Program-made: the position numbers and the translations under genes
Assembly: GCA_046732015.1 (NCBI GenBank)
Contig: JBKPMF010000312.1
Span: 1 to 5,099, forward strand
Source of the DNA: JAOUEA01 sp046732015
Lineage (GTDB): Bacteria; Actinomycetota; UBA4738; HRBIN12
Direction of reading: 5' to 3'
DNA length: 5,099 nt
Shown here: in pieces, positions 1-5,099 of the stretch
Layout: each line of letters opens with the position of its first letter
Numbering within the stretch: position 1 is the first letter of the stretch
Notes under the pieces: model-generated
Told to the model about the DNA's origin: nothing
Database searches by the model: none
The model's input: only the letters and a program-made list of their open reading frames with translations

Positions 1-1
1 C

Positions 2-322
2 TACATGGCCCGCCACGTCGCCAAGACGATCGTGGCGGCGGGCCTGGCCGACAAGGCCCAGCTCCAGGTGGCCTACGCGATCGGCACCGCCCACCCGGTG
101 AGCCTCATGGTCGGGACGTTCGGCACGGAGCAGGTGGATCCGGGCAAGCTGGCGTCCACGCTCCGTGAGGTGTTCGACTTCCGGCCGGCGGCCATCATCC
201 GCGACCTCGACCTGGCCCGTCCGATCTATCGGGAGACGGCCGCCTACGGCCACTTCGGGCGCAAGGAGTTCCCCTGGGAGGCGACCGACCGCGCCGACGA
301 CCTCCGCGCCGCCGTCGGGTAG
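2..322 (+). CDS. metK: S-adenosylmethionine synthase (methionine adenosyltransferase), C-terminal part
   Basis: This is the last 106 codons of MetK, which makes S-adenosylmethionine from methionine and ATP in the cytoplasm. The 5' part lies outside the window, and the reading frame is already open at base 2. The C-terminal domain is recognisable from the YMARHVAKTIVAAGLA stretch (bases 2-49), then QVAYAIGTAHPVS, a VGTFGTE turn, RPAAIIRDLDLARPIY, and the family's near-universal ending YGHFGRKEFPWEATDRADDL. The ATP- and methionine-binding N-terminal residues cannot be checked here. The protein ends in AAVG at TAG 320-322, the usual MetK end point, so the 3' end looks intact. The gene sits 37 bases before priA in the same direction, as in many actinobacteria. 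Its product is the methyl donor used by RsmB, encoded further along. Confidence 0.97.
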   Translation, partial: YMARHVAKTIVAAGLADKAQLQVAYAIGTAHPVSLMVGTFGTEQVDPGKLASTLREVFDFRPAAIIRDLDLARPIYRETAAYGHFGRKEFPWEATDRADDLRAAVG

Positions 323-340
323 CGCTGCGATCGACCAGCC

Positions 341-344
341 GGAG
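341..344 (+). promoter_or_regulatory. Weak ribosome binding site candidate for priA
   Basis: GGAG lies 15 bases before the GTG at 360, which is longer than the usual 5-9 base spacing. It is the only purine-rich match to the 16S rRNA 3' end between the metK stop and priA. The assignment is tentative. Translation may also depend on ribosomes arriving from metK. Confidence 0.3.
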
Positions 345-359
345 ATCCTCGACGGCCCG

Positions 360-2123
360 GTGTCGGTCTGCATCGACCGCCCGATCCTCTCGCTCGACCG
401 GCCGTTCACCTATGGGCTCGACGCCTCGCTCGGCGCCGGCGTCGGCTCCCTGGTGCAGGTGTCGTTCCACGGGCGCGCGGTTCGAGGCTGGGTGTTGGGA
501 CCCACCGAAGACCTGCCGAAGCGGATGCTCGCGATCAAGAAGTCCGTCGGACCGGTTCGTTGGTTCGACCTCGACGGCCTCGCGCTCGCGGCTTGGGTGA
601 GCGAACGGTACGTGGCGCCCCTGGCCACCGTGCTCGGGCGGGCGACGCCCCCTCGCGTAGCGTCGGAGGAGCCGAAGGAGCCGGCCGTCCGGGGGACGCC
701 GGGACCGGGTTCGACGACGTCGGCCCTATCGAGCTACCGAGGCGTCGATGCCCTGAACCGGTCGATCGCGGGTGACGGATCCGAGGCGTTCACGCTGCGT
801 CCCGCCCCCGAAGACGAGGATCTCGTGGTGGTTGAGGCGGTGCACGCGTGCCTGCGCGCCGGTCGGCGCGCGCTCGTGATCGTGCCCGAGGCGAAACCGA
901 TCCCGGGGGTGGCGCGCGCGCTGGATGCGGCGTTCGGTGCGCGGTGCGCGACGCTGCTCGGAGGCTCGAAGCGAGGTCGGTACCGAACGTGGCTCGACGT
1001 GCAGGCGGGCGCCTTCGACGTCGTGGTGGGCTCTCGCCCGTCGGTGTTCGCGCCGGTGCCGCGCCTCGGACTCATCGTGATCTCCCGCGAGTCACATCCG
1101 GCCCTGCGCGAGGATCGGGCGCCGTACTACCACGCGCGGGACGTGGCCCTGGCGCGTGGTCGCATCGCCGGCGCCACGGTGGTGCTGTCGTCGATGAGCC
1201 CGTCGACGGAGACGGCGGCGCTCCGCCTGGCCGCCGTGACGCCGACCGGCCGCCGGTGGCCCCCGGTCGAGATCGTGAAGCCCGGGTTCGAAGGTCGTGC
1301 CCCCCGGCTGGTACGGGCCCTCGGCGAGGCGAAGCGGGCGTTCCTGTTCTCTCCGCTTCCGGGCTACGGCATCGCCGCGGTCTGCCGGTCGTGCGGGCAA
1401 CCGGCGGCGTGCGCCGCGTGTGGGGGCCAGCTCCGAGCGGAGGAGCGCCGCGTTCGATGCGTCGTGTGCGAGGCGGAGGGCCGGTGCAGGCATTGCGGTG
1501 CACAAGACTTCGGTCTTCGTCGCGGTGGCCGGGAGCGGGTGGAGGAGTGGGCGATCCGTGCGGCATCGGTTCCCGTGAAGCGGCTGGGTCCTGACGATGT
1601 CCCGCGCCTGCCGAAGGAGGGCGAGATCCTCGTGGGCGGGCCCGACGACGTGCGTGACTTCGGGCGGGGCGGGCTCGACCTCGTGGCGATCCTTGACGCC
1701 GACCTCGCGGAGCGTCGCCCCGGCCTCACCGCCCGTGAGCGTGCGGTGACGACGTGGATGGAGGCGATCGCCTGGGCTCGTCCCGAGGGCCGCGCCATCG
1801 TGCAGTCCTCGCATGCCTCCGATCCGGCCGTGCAGGCACTGGTGCGTGGCAACCCGGATCGATTCCATGCCGACGAGACACGCCGCCGCGCCGACGCCGG
1901 CTTCCCGGTGGGATCGGCGGTCTTCCGCATCGCCGGGACCGCCGAGCTGGAAGGCGCGCTCACGGCGTTCGCCCCCACGACGATGCTGACCTCAACCGTC
2001 GAGGACCAGACGGTATGCTTGCTCGCGCTCGACCCCACGAGGGTGCCGGCGTTCGGGCGAGCGATCCGCGAGCTCGCCGCTCGAGAGGTCGTCACCCGCG
2101 TCGAGGCCGAACCGCACCTGTGA
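360..2123 (+). CDS. priA: PriA-like primosomal protein N', helicase motifs degenerate
   Basis: The predicted protein has 587 residues and belongs to the PriA family (replication restart, primosome assembly at stalled forks). Residues 1-97 form the 3'-DNA-binding domain (IDRPILSLDRPFTYGL, then VQVSFHGRAVRGWVLG). A Gly/Ser/Pro-rich linker follows (about 98-140), then a helicase-like core. Eight zinc-binding cysteines are intact as four CxxC pairs: 342/345, 351/354, 367/370 and 376/379. The ATPase motifs are not. The Walker A position (about 146-154) reads LRPAPEDED instead of GxTGSGKT; the DEEH position is S242-R-E-S; the QVAGRAGR arginine-finger motif is absent, with WMEAIAWARPEG in its place. 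Actinobacterial PriA proteins, including the mycobacterial one, are known to lack these motifs, so this is a lineage trait and not a broken gene. I chose GTG 360 because it is the only in-frame start between the metK stop and the conserved IDRP segment. The frame is open back to ATG 165, but that stretch is metK coding sequence. ATP hydrolysis is unlikely; a structural or loader role is inferred. Confidence 0.9.
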   Translation: MSVCIDRPILSLDRPFTYGLDASLGAGVGSLVQVSFHGRAVRGWVLGPTEDLPKRMLAIKKSVGPVRWFDLDGLALAAWVSERYVAPLATVLGRATPPRVASEEPKEPAVRGTPGPGSTTSALSSYRGVDALNRSIAGDGSEAFTLRPAPEDEDLVVVEAVHACLRAGRRALVIVPEAKPIPGVARALDAAFGARCATLLGGSKRGRYRTWLDVQAGAFDVVVGSRPSVFAPVPRLGLIVISRESHPALREDRAPYYHARDVALARGRIAGATVVLSSMSPSTETAALRLAAVTPTGRRWPPVEIVKPGFEGRAPRLVRALGEAKRAFLFSPLPGYGIAAVCRSCGQPAACAACGGQLRAEERRVRCVVCEAEGRCRHCGAQDFGLRRGGRERVEEWAIRAASVPVKRLGPDDVPRLPKEGEILVGGPDDVRDFGRGGLDLVAILDADLAERRPGLTARERAVTTWMEAIAWARPEGRAIVQSSHASDPAVQALVRGNPDRFHADETRRRADAGFPVGSAVFRIAGTAELEGALTAFAPTTMLTSTVEDQTVCLLALDPTRVPAFGRAIRELAAREVVTRVEAEPHL

Positions 2124-2136
2124 CCGACATGACCAC

Positions 2137-2140
2137 GGAG
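2137..2140 (+). promoter_or_regulatory. Ribosome binding site for def
   Basis: GGAG lies 5 bases before GTG 2146 and supports that GTG as the def start. The alternative ATG at 2129 is in another frame and reaches a stop after six codons. Confidence 0.65.
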
Positions 2141-2145
2141 TCCAC

Positions 2146-2679
2146 GTGATCCTGCCCATCAGAACGCTCGGTGATCCGGTGCTGCGCACGCCCTCCAACC
2201 CCGTCGTCGATTTCGACGCCAGGCTCGCGAAGCTGTGCGACGACATGCTCGAGACGATGTACGACGCCCCCGGCGTCGGCCTGGCGGGACCGCAGGTGGG
2301 TCTGTCGATCCGCCTCTTCGTCTTCGACGACGGAGAGACCGGGCCGATGCTCATGGCCAACCCCGAGCTGTTCGACGGCAGCGGCCAGACGATGGAGGAG
2401 GAAGGCTGCCTGTCGATCCCCGGTCCGTTCCACCCGACGCCGCGCTTCTCGACGATCACCTGCCGCGGTCAGGACATGCGCGGCGAGACCTACGAGATGA
2501 CCGGGGAAGGGCTCCTCGCGAGGATCTTCCAACACGAGACCGATCATCTGAACGGCGGCCTCTACATCGACCACCTGGACGACGAGGGTCGCCGCACCGT
2601 GATGGCCGATCTGCGCCGACTCGAACTCGAGATCCCGGAGCCGAAGAAGCGCCGGCTCCTGCGTCGCGGCGAAGCCTGA
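2146..2679 (+). CDS. def: Peptide deformylase (type I)
   Basis: Def removes the formyl group from the N-terminal formyl-methionine of nascent proteins at the ribosome exit, using a catalytic metal, usually Fe2+. The 177-residue length is typical. All three family motifs are present: motif I GVGLAGPQ (43-50), motif II EGCLS (86-90) and motif III HETDH (130-134). By family knowledge C88, H130 and H134 bind the metal, E131 is the general acid/base and Q50 helps stabilise the transition state. Motif I has Gly48 where Ala is more usual, a mild variation. The C-terminus is basic (EPKKRRLLRR). The gene starts at GTG with GGAG 5 bases upstream, 22 bases after priA. It precedes fmt, which installs the group Def removes, so the pairing fits the formyl-methionine cycle. 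All essential residues are in place and activity is expected. Confidence 0.97.
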   Translation: MILPIRTLGDPVLRTPSNPVVDFDARLAKLCDDMLETMYDAPGVGLAGPQVGLSIRLFVFDDGETGPMLMANPELFDGSGQTMEEEGCLSIPGPFHPTPRFSTITCRGQDMRGETYEMTGEGLLARIFQHETDHLNGGLYIDHLDDEGRRTVMADLRRLELEIPEPKKRRLLRRGEA

Positions 2680-2727
2680 GGCACGCGCGCTCCGAGCACT
2701 CGCGGGCTGGCGGATGAGCGTGGCGAC

Positions 2728-2733
2728 TATCCT
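2728..2733 (+). promoter_or_regulatory. Possible -10 element for a leaderless fmt transcript
   Basis: TATCCT matches the actinobacterial -10 pattern TANNNT. Its last T lies at -7 relative to the A of the fmt ATG (2740), the spacing expected if transcription starts on the start codon itself. The 10 bases before ATG hold no Shine-Dalgarno sequence. No convincing -35 hexamer is seen, which is common in this phylum. This is inference from motif and spacing only. Confidence 0.45.
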
Positions 2734-2739
2734 CCGGCC

Positions 2740-3699
2740 ATGACCGGCCTCCGGATAGCGTTCCTCGGCAATCACGCATGGTCGGTCCCGACGCTCGAAG
2801 CGCTCGTCGAGGCCGATGACGTCGAGATCGCTCGCGTCATCACGAATCCACCCCGCCCGGCCGGGCGCGGGTCGAGCCTGCGGCCGACGCCGGTGGCCGA
2901 TGCCGCCGAGCGCCTGGGTCTTCCACTCCTCGAAGCCGAGGGCGTTCGATCGGGCCAAGGCGCCCGGGCGGTCGAGGACCTCGCGCCCGATGCCCTCGTG
3001 GTCGTCGCCTACGGGGAGCTCCTCCCCGCCGCCATCTTGGACGTCCCCGGGCTCGGCAGCCTCAACCTCCATTTCTCGCTGTTGCCCCGATGGCGCGGCG
3101 CGGCGCCGGTGCAGCGGGCGATCCTCGAAGGCGACACGACCACCGGGGTCAGCGTCATGCTGCTCGACGAAGGCCTGGACACCGGGCCCGTCGTACTGCA
3201 GCGAGAGGTGCCGATCACGGCGACCGACGACACCGGCTCCCTCGGCGACCGTTTGGCGGGCCTCGGGGCGCCGCTCGTGGTCGAGGCGCTCAGATCGCTC
3301 CGCGACGGAACCGCCGATGTGGTTCCGCAGGATGCGGCGGCCGCCCTCGTCGCCCCCAAGATGCTTCCGGAGGAACGCGACCTCGACTGGACGGTCGACG
3401 CACAGGCAGCGGTGCGGCGCGTTCGGGCACTGGCTCCCGCCCCTGGTGCGATCACCACCTTCCGGGAGGCCCCGCTGAAGGTCTTGCAGGCCGAGGCGAC
3501 CGGACCGTGGGGAGCCGTGTTCACGTCGATCCGGGGGCCCGGCCAACTGCACATGGCCCAAGACGGAACGCCCGTGGTCGACACGCGAGGAGGAACCGCC
3601 GTCCGGCTCCTCGAAGTCGTGCCCATGGGCAAGGCGCGGATGCCCGGGTCCGACTGGGCTCGCGGCGCCCGGTTCGAACCGGGGGAGCGCCTCGGGTGA
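2740..3699 (+). CDS. fmt: Methionyl-tRNA formyltransferase
   Basis: Fmt transfers a formyl group from 10-formyltetrahydrofolate to initiator Met-tRNA in the cytoplasm. The predicted protein has 319 residues, close to the 315 of the E. coli enzyme. The N-terminal Rossmann-type catalytic domain (about 1-205) carries the formyltransferase triad N109, H111 and D147 (in LDEGLDTGP). It also has the signature SLLPRWRGAAP (113-123), and the flexible tRNA-acceptor loop appears as RPAGRGSSLRPTPV (39-52). The C-terminal tRNA-binding barrel starts around APKM (about 209) and ends near GARFEPGERLG. The N-terminus reads FLGNHAWSVPTLEAL where most homologues have FxGTPxFAVPxLxAL, and the loop has NPPRP in place of QPDRP. 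ATG 2740 is the only in-frame start between the def stop and the conserved domain. No Shine-Dalgarno sequence precedes it, but a -10-like TATCCT does. The 60-base gap after def is the largest in the window. Confidence 0.96.
   Translation: MTGLRIAFLGNHAWSVPTLEALVEADDVEIARVITNPPRPAGRGSSLRPTPVADAAERLGLPLLEAEGVRSGQGARAVEDLAPDALVVVAYGELLPAAILDVPGLGSLNLHFSLLPRWRGAAPVQRAILEGDTTTGVSVMLLDEGLDTGPVVLQREVPITATDDTGSLGDRLAGLGAPLVVEALRSLRDGTADVVPQDAAAALVAPKMLPEERDLDWTVDAQAAVRRVRALAPAPGAITTFREAPLKVLQAEATGPWGAVFTSIRGPGQLHMAQDGTPVVDTRGGTAVRLLEVVPMGKARMPGSDWARGARFEPGERLG
3681..3687 (+). promoter_or_regulatory. Ribosome binding site for rsmB inside the end of fmt
   Basis: GGGGGAG lies within the last codons of fmt, with an 8-base spacer to GTG 3696. 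It supports starting rsmB at the GTG that overlaps the fmt stop, over the in-frame GTG at 3717. Confidence 0.65.
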
Positions 3700-4982
3700 G
3701 GCAGACCTCACGCACCGTGGCGCTCGAGGCGATCCGCCGCGTCCTCGATGAGGATGCCTATTCCACGATCGTCGTGCCCGCCGCGCTCCGCCGCTCACGC
3801 CTCGACGCTCGTGATCGCGCCTATGCCACCGATCTCGCGTTCGGCACGATCCGGCACCTGCGATCGATCGACTGGGCGCTCGACCGCGTCGCCACCCGGC
3901 CGGTGTCGCGCATGAGTCCCGGGGCGCGCAACGTGCTGCGCCTCGGCGGCTACCAGGTGCTGTTCACCGATACGCCGCAGCATGCAGCGGTCGGGGAGAC
4001 GGTGGGCCTCGCCCGCGACCGGGAACGCGGTTTCGTCAACGCCGTGTTGCGCAAGCTCGCGTCGACGCCTACCCCGTGGCCCGAGGGCCCGGACGCGAGC
4101 GACATCGCCGTGCGCACCGGGCTGACCGGATGGACGATCGAGGAGCTCGGCCGGCTGCTGCCCGCCGACGAGGTCGAGCCCGCCGCTCGGGCGTTCGCCG
4201 CGCAGGCGCCGCTGTCGCTGCGCACCAACACCGACATGGTTTCGGTGGAAGGGTTCACCCACGCCTTGAAGGAGGCCGGGCGCGATCCTCAGCCGTCGCT
4301 GCTCGACCCCACGTGCGTCCTGGTCGACGGGGGCGACCCGTCATCGTTCCCGGGATTCTCCGACGGCTGGTTCGCGATCCAGGACCAGGCCTCGGCCTTC
4401 GTGGTGAAGGCGCTCGATCCACAGCCGGGCGATCGCGTCCTCGATGCGTGCGCCGCGCCCGGAGGCAAGACGATCTACGCGGCGCAGCTCGTGGGTGACG
4501 CCGGCCTGGTCGTGGGCGCCGACATCCATCCCGGACGGGTGCCCTTGATCCGCAAAGCCGCCATGAGGCTCGGAGCGCGGGCGATCGTCTTGGCCCAGGA
4601 TGCCGAACATCCGGCCCTGAAGGGTTCCTTCGACCGGATCATGATCGACGCACCCTGCTCGGGATTGGGCTCGGCGCGCCGCCGCCCGGAACTGCTGTGG
4701 CGCAATCGCAAGGACGAACTCAGCAAACTCGCGCGTACCCAGGTGGCGATCACCGCGGCGCTCACCGATCTGCTGAAGCCCGGGGGTCGACTCGTCTACT
4801 CGGTGTGCACCTTCCCGAGGGCCGAAACCGATGCGGCGGCTGATGCCATCATCCGCCATCGGGCCGACCTGGAGCCCCTGGAGATCGACGGCCCTGACGG
4901 CCGAACGGCCCGGGTTCGACTGTGGCCCCATCGGCAGGGGAGCGATGGGATGTTCGTCGCCGCGTTCACCAGGAAGGCCTAA
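3696..4982 (+). CDS. rsmB: 16S rRNA (cytosine-967-C5)-methyltransferase, RsmB/Sun/Fmu family
   Basis: RsmB methylates C5 of cytosine 967 (E. coli numbering) in 16S rRNA, using SAM. The predicted protein has 428 residues, matching the 429 of E. coli RsmB. Residues about 1-140 form the NusB-like RNA-binding domain (TVALEAIRRVL, LDARDRAYATDLAFGTIRHLRSIDWAL, PQHAAVGETVGLAR, GFVNAVLRKL). The Rossmann methyltransferase domain follows. It has SAM motif I DACAAPGGKT (250-259), motif IV DAPCSGLG (318-325) with C321, which by family knowledge assists product release, and motif VI LVYSVCTF with nucleophilic C371. Both RNA m5C cysteines are therefore present. Start GTG 3696 overlaps the fmt TGA as GTGA and has a good ribosome binding site inside fmt, suggesting translational coupling. 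The frame is open far upstream, but that part is a shadow of fmt. A related rRNA or tRNA m5C specificity cannot be excluded, though the NusB-like domain and the fmt neighbour favour RsmB. Confidence 0.95.
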   Translation: MRQTSRTVALEAIRRVLDEDAYSTIVVPAALRRSRLDARDRAYATDLAFGTIRHLRSIDWALDRVATRPVSRMSPGARNVLRLGGYQVLFTDTPQHAAVGETVGLARDRERGFVNAVLRKLASTPTPWPEGPDASDIAVRTGLTGWTIEELGRLLPADEVEPAARAFAAQAPLSLRTNTDMVSVEGFTHALKEAGRDPQPSLLDPTCVLVDGGDPSSFPGFSDGWFAIQDQASAFVVKALDPQPGDRVLDACAAPGGKTIYAAQLVGDAGLVVGADIHPGRVPLIRKAAMRLGARAIVLAQDAEHPALKGSFDRIMIDAPCSGLGSARRRPELLWRNRKDELSKLARTQVAITAALTDLLKPGGRLVYSVCTFPRAETDAAADAIIRHRADLEPLEIDGPDGRTARVRLWPHRQGSDGMFVAAFTRKA

Positions 4983-4991
4983 CCCGCCGAG

Positions 4992-4997
4992 TACCAT
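4992..4997 (+). promoter_or_regulatory. Possible -10 element for a leaderless rpe transcript
   Basis: TACCAT matches TANNNT and ends 7 bases before GTG 5005, so initiation could fall on the start codon. The 22-base gap between rsmB and rpe has no Shine-Dalgarno sequence at the right distance. The closest, AGGA at 4971-4974, is about 30 bases away. No clear -35 is visible. This is inference only. Confidence 0.4.
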
Positions 4998-5004
4998 TGG
5001 CCTC

Positions 5005-5099
5005 GTGGGAAGGCTCGCCGCATCCATCCTTTCGGCCGACCTCGCCCGTTTGGCTGAGCAGGTCAAGCTGGTCGAGCAGCATGCCGAAGTCATCCACAT
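5005..5099 (+). CDS. rpe: Ribulose-phosphate 3-epimerase, N-terminal fragment
   Basis: The window ends after 31 complete codons and two bases of the next. Rpe interconverts ribulose 5-phosphate and xylulose 5-phosphate in the pentose phosphate pathway. Recognition rests on the family's N-terminal strand and helix, LAASILSADLARLAEQVKLVE (residues 4-24; usual form APSILSADFARLGEEV), and on AEVIH at the edge, where homologues continue into HxDVMDG. The metal-binding and catalytic residues beyond S10 and D12 lie outside the window. GTG 5005 is the only start close to the conserved segment, giving V/M-GRLAASILSAD. The rsmB–rpe order agrees with actinobacterial synteny such as the mycobacterial fmt–fmu–rpe cluster. 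The call is firm for the family, but nothing can be said on whether the full gene is intact. Confidence 0.9.
   Translation, partial: MGRLAASILSADLARLAEQVKLVEQHAEVIH

Noticed and set aside
165..359. Upstream extension of priA to ATG 165
   Set aside because: It would overlap the conserved MetK C-terminus by more than 150 bases, and the added residues do not resemble the PriA N-terminus.
1092..1868. Antisense frame of 258 codons opposite priA, plus overlapping frames such as 1364-2095 and 848-1594
   Set aside because: Their composition is Arg/Pro/Ala-rich shadow sequence, and the overlapping + strand frame encodes conserved PriA zinc cysteines.
2680..2739. Possible terminator between def and fmt
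   Set aside because: I saw no stable stem followed by a T run in these 60 bases. Short GC-rich matches are expected at this composition.
3090..3695. Upstream extension of the rsmB frame to ATG 3090
   Set aside because: The extension is an out-of-frame shadow of fmt. The conserved NusB-like domain begins right after GTG 3696, which has a ribosome binding site.
2092..3798. A 568-codon open frame on the - strand opposite def and fmt
   Set aside because: Long antisense frames are expected in GC-rich coding DNA. The translation is Arg/Gly/Asp-rich with no recognisable domain, and the + strand carries clear def and fmt motifs throughout.
1..5099. Mobile element, CRISPR array, tRNA/rRNA gene, toxin-antitoxin or defence system
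   Set aside because: The window is filled end to end by six conserved housekeeping genes with short gaps. No direct repeat array, transposase, integrase or RNA gene fold was seen.

Overview
The window is an ordinary housekeeping block, with every gene on the + strand. Base composition is very GC-rich, codons end mostly in G or C, and four of the five visible start codons are GTG. Together with the gene order metK–priA–def–fmt–rsmB–rpe and a PriA that has lost its helicase motifs, this points to a member of the Actinomycetota (high-GC Gram-positives). A deep-branching or uncultured lineage is possible, but the exact group cannot be set from these bases.

Layout: (1) 2-322, the C-terminal end of metK (S-adenosylmethionine synthase); (2) 360-2123, a PriA-like primosomal protein N' with an intact eight-cysteine zinc region but no Walker A, DEXH or arginine-finger motifs; (3) 2146-2679, def, a type I peptide deformylase with all three catalytic motifs; (4) 2740-3699, fmt, methionyl-tRNA formyltransferase; (5) 3696-4982, rsmB, the 16S rRNA m5C967 methyltransferase, overlapping fmt by 4 bp; (6) 5005 to the window end, the first 31 codons of rpe (ribulose-phosphate 3-epimerase). 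The gaps are 37, 22, 60, -4 and 22 bases, so coding density is very high and no gene-free stretch exceeds 60 bases.

Functionally the block centres on translation initiation and one-carbon chemistry. MetK makes SAM, which RsmB uses to methylate 16S rRNA. Fmt formylates the initiator Met-tRNA, and Def removes the formyl group from nascent proteins. PriA and Rpe (replication restart, pentose phosphate pathway) are neighbours by conserved synteny and have no evident mechanistic link.

I found no mobile element, CRISPR array, RNA gene or novel system. The most interesting points are the degenerate PriA; TANNNT -10-like hexamers placed 6-7 bases before the start codons of fmt and rpe, neither of which has a Shine-Dalgarno sequence (suggesting leaderless internal transcripts); and the termination/start overlaps at def, fmt and rsmB.
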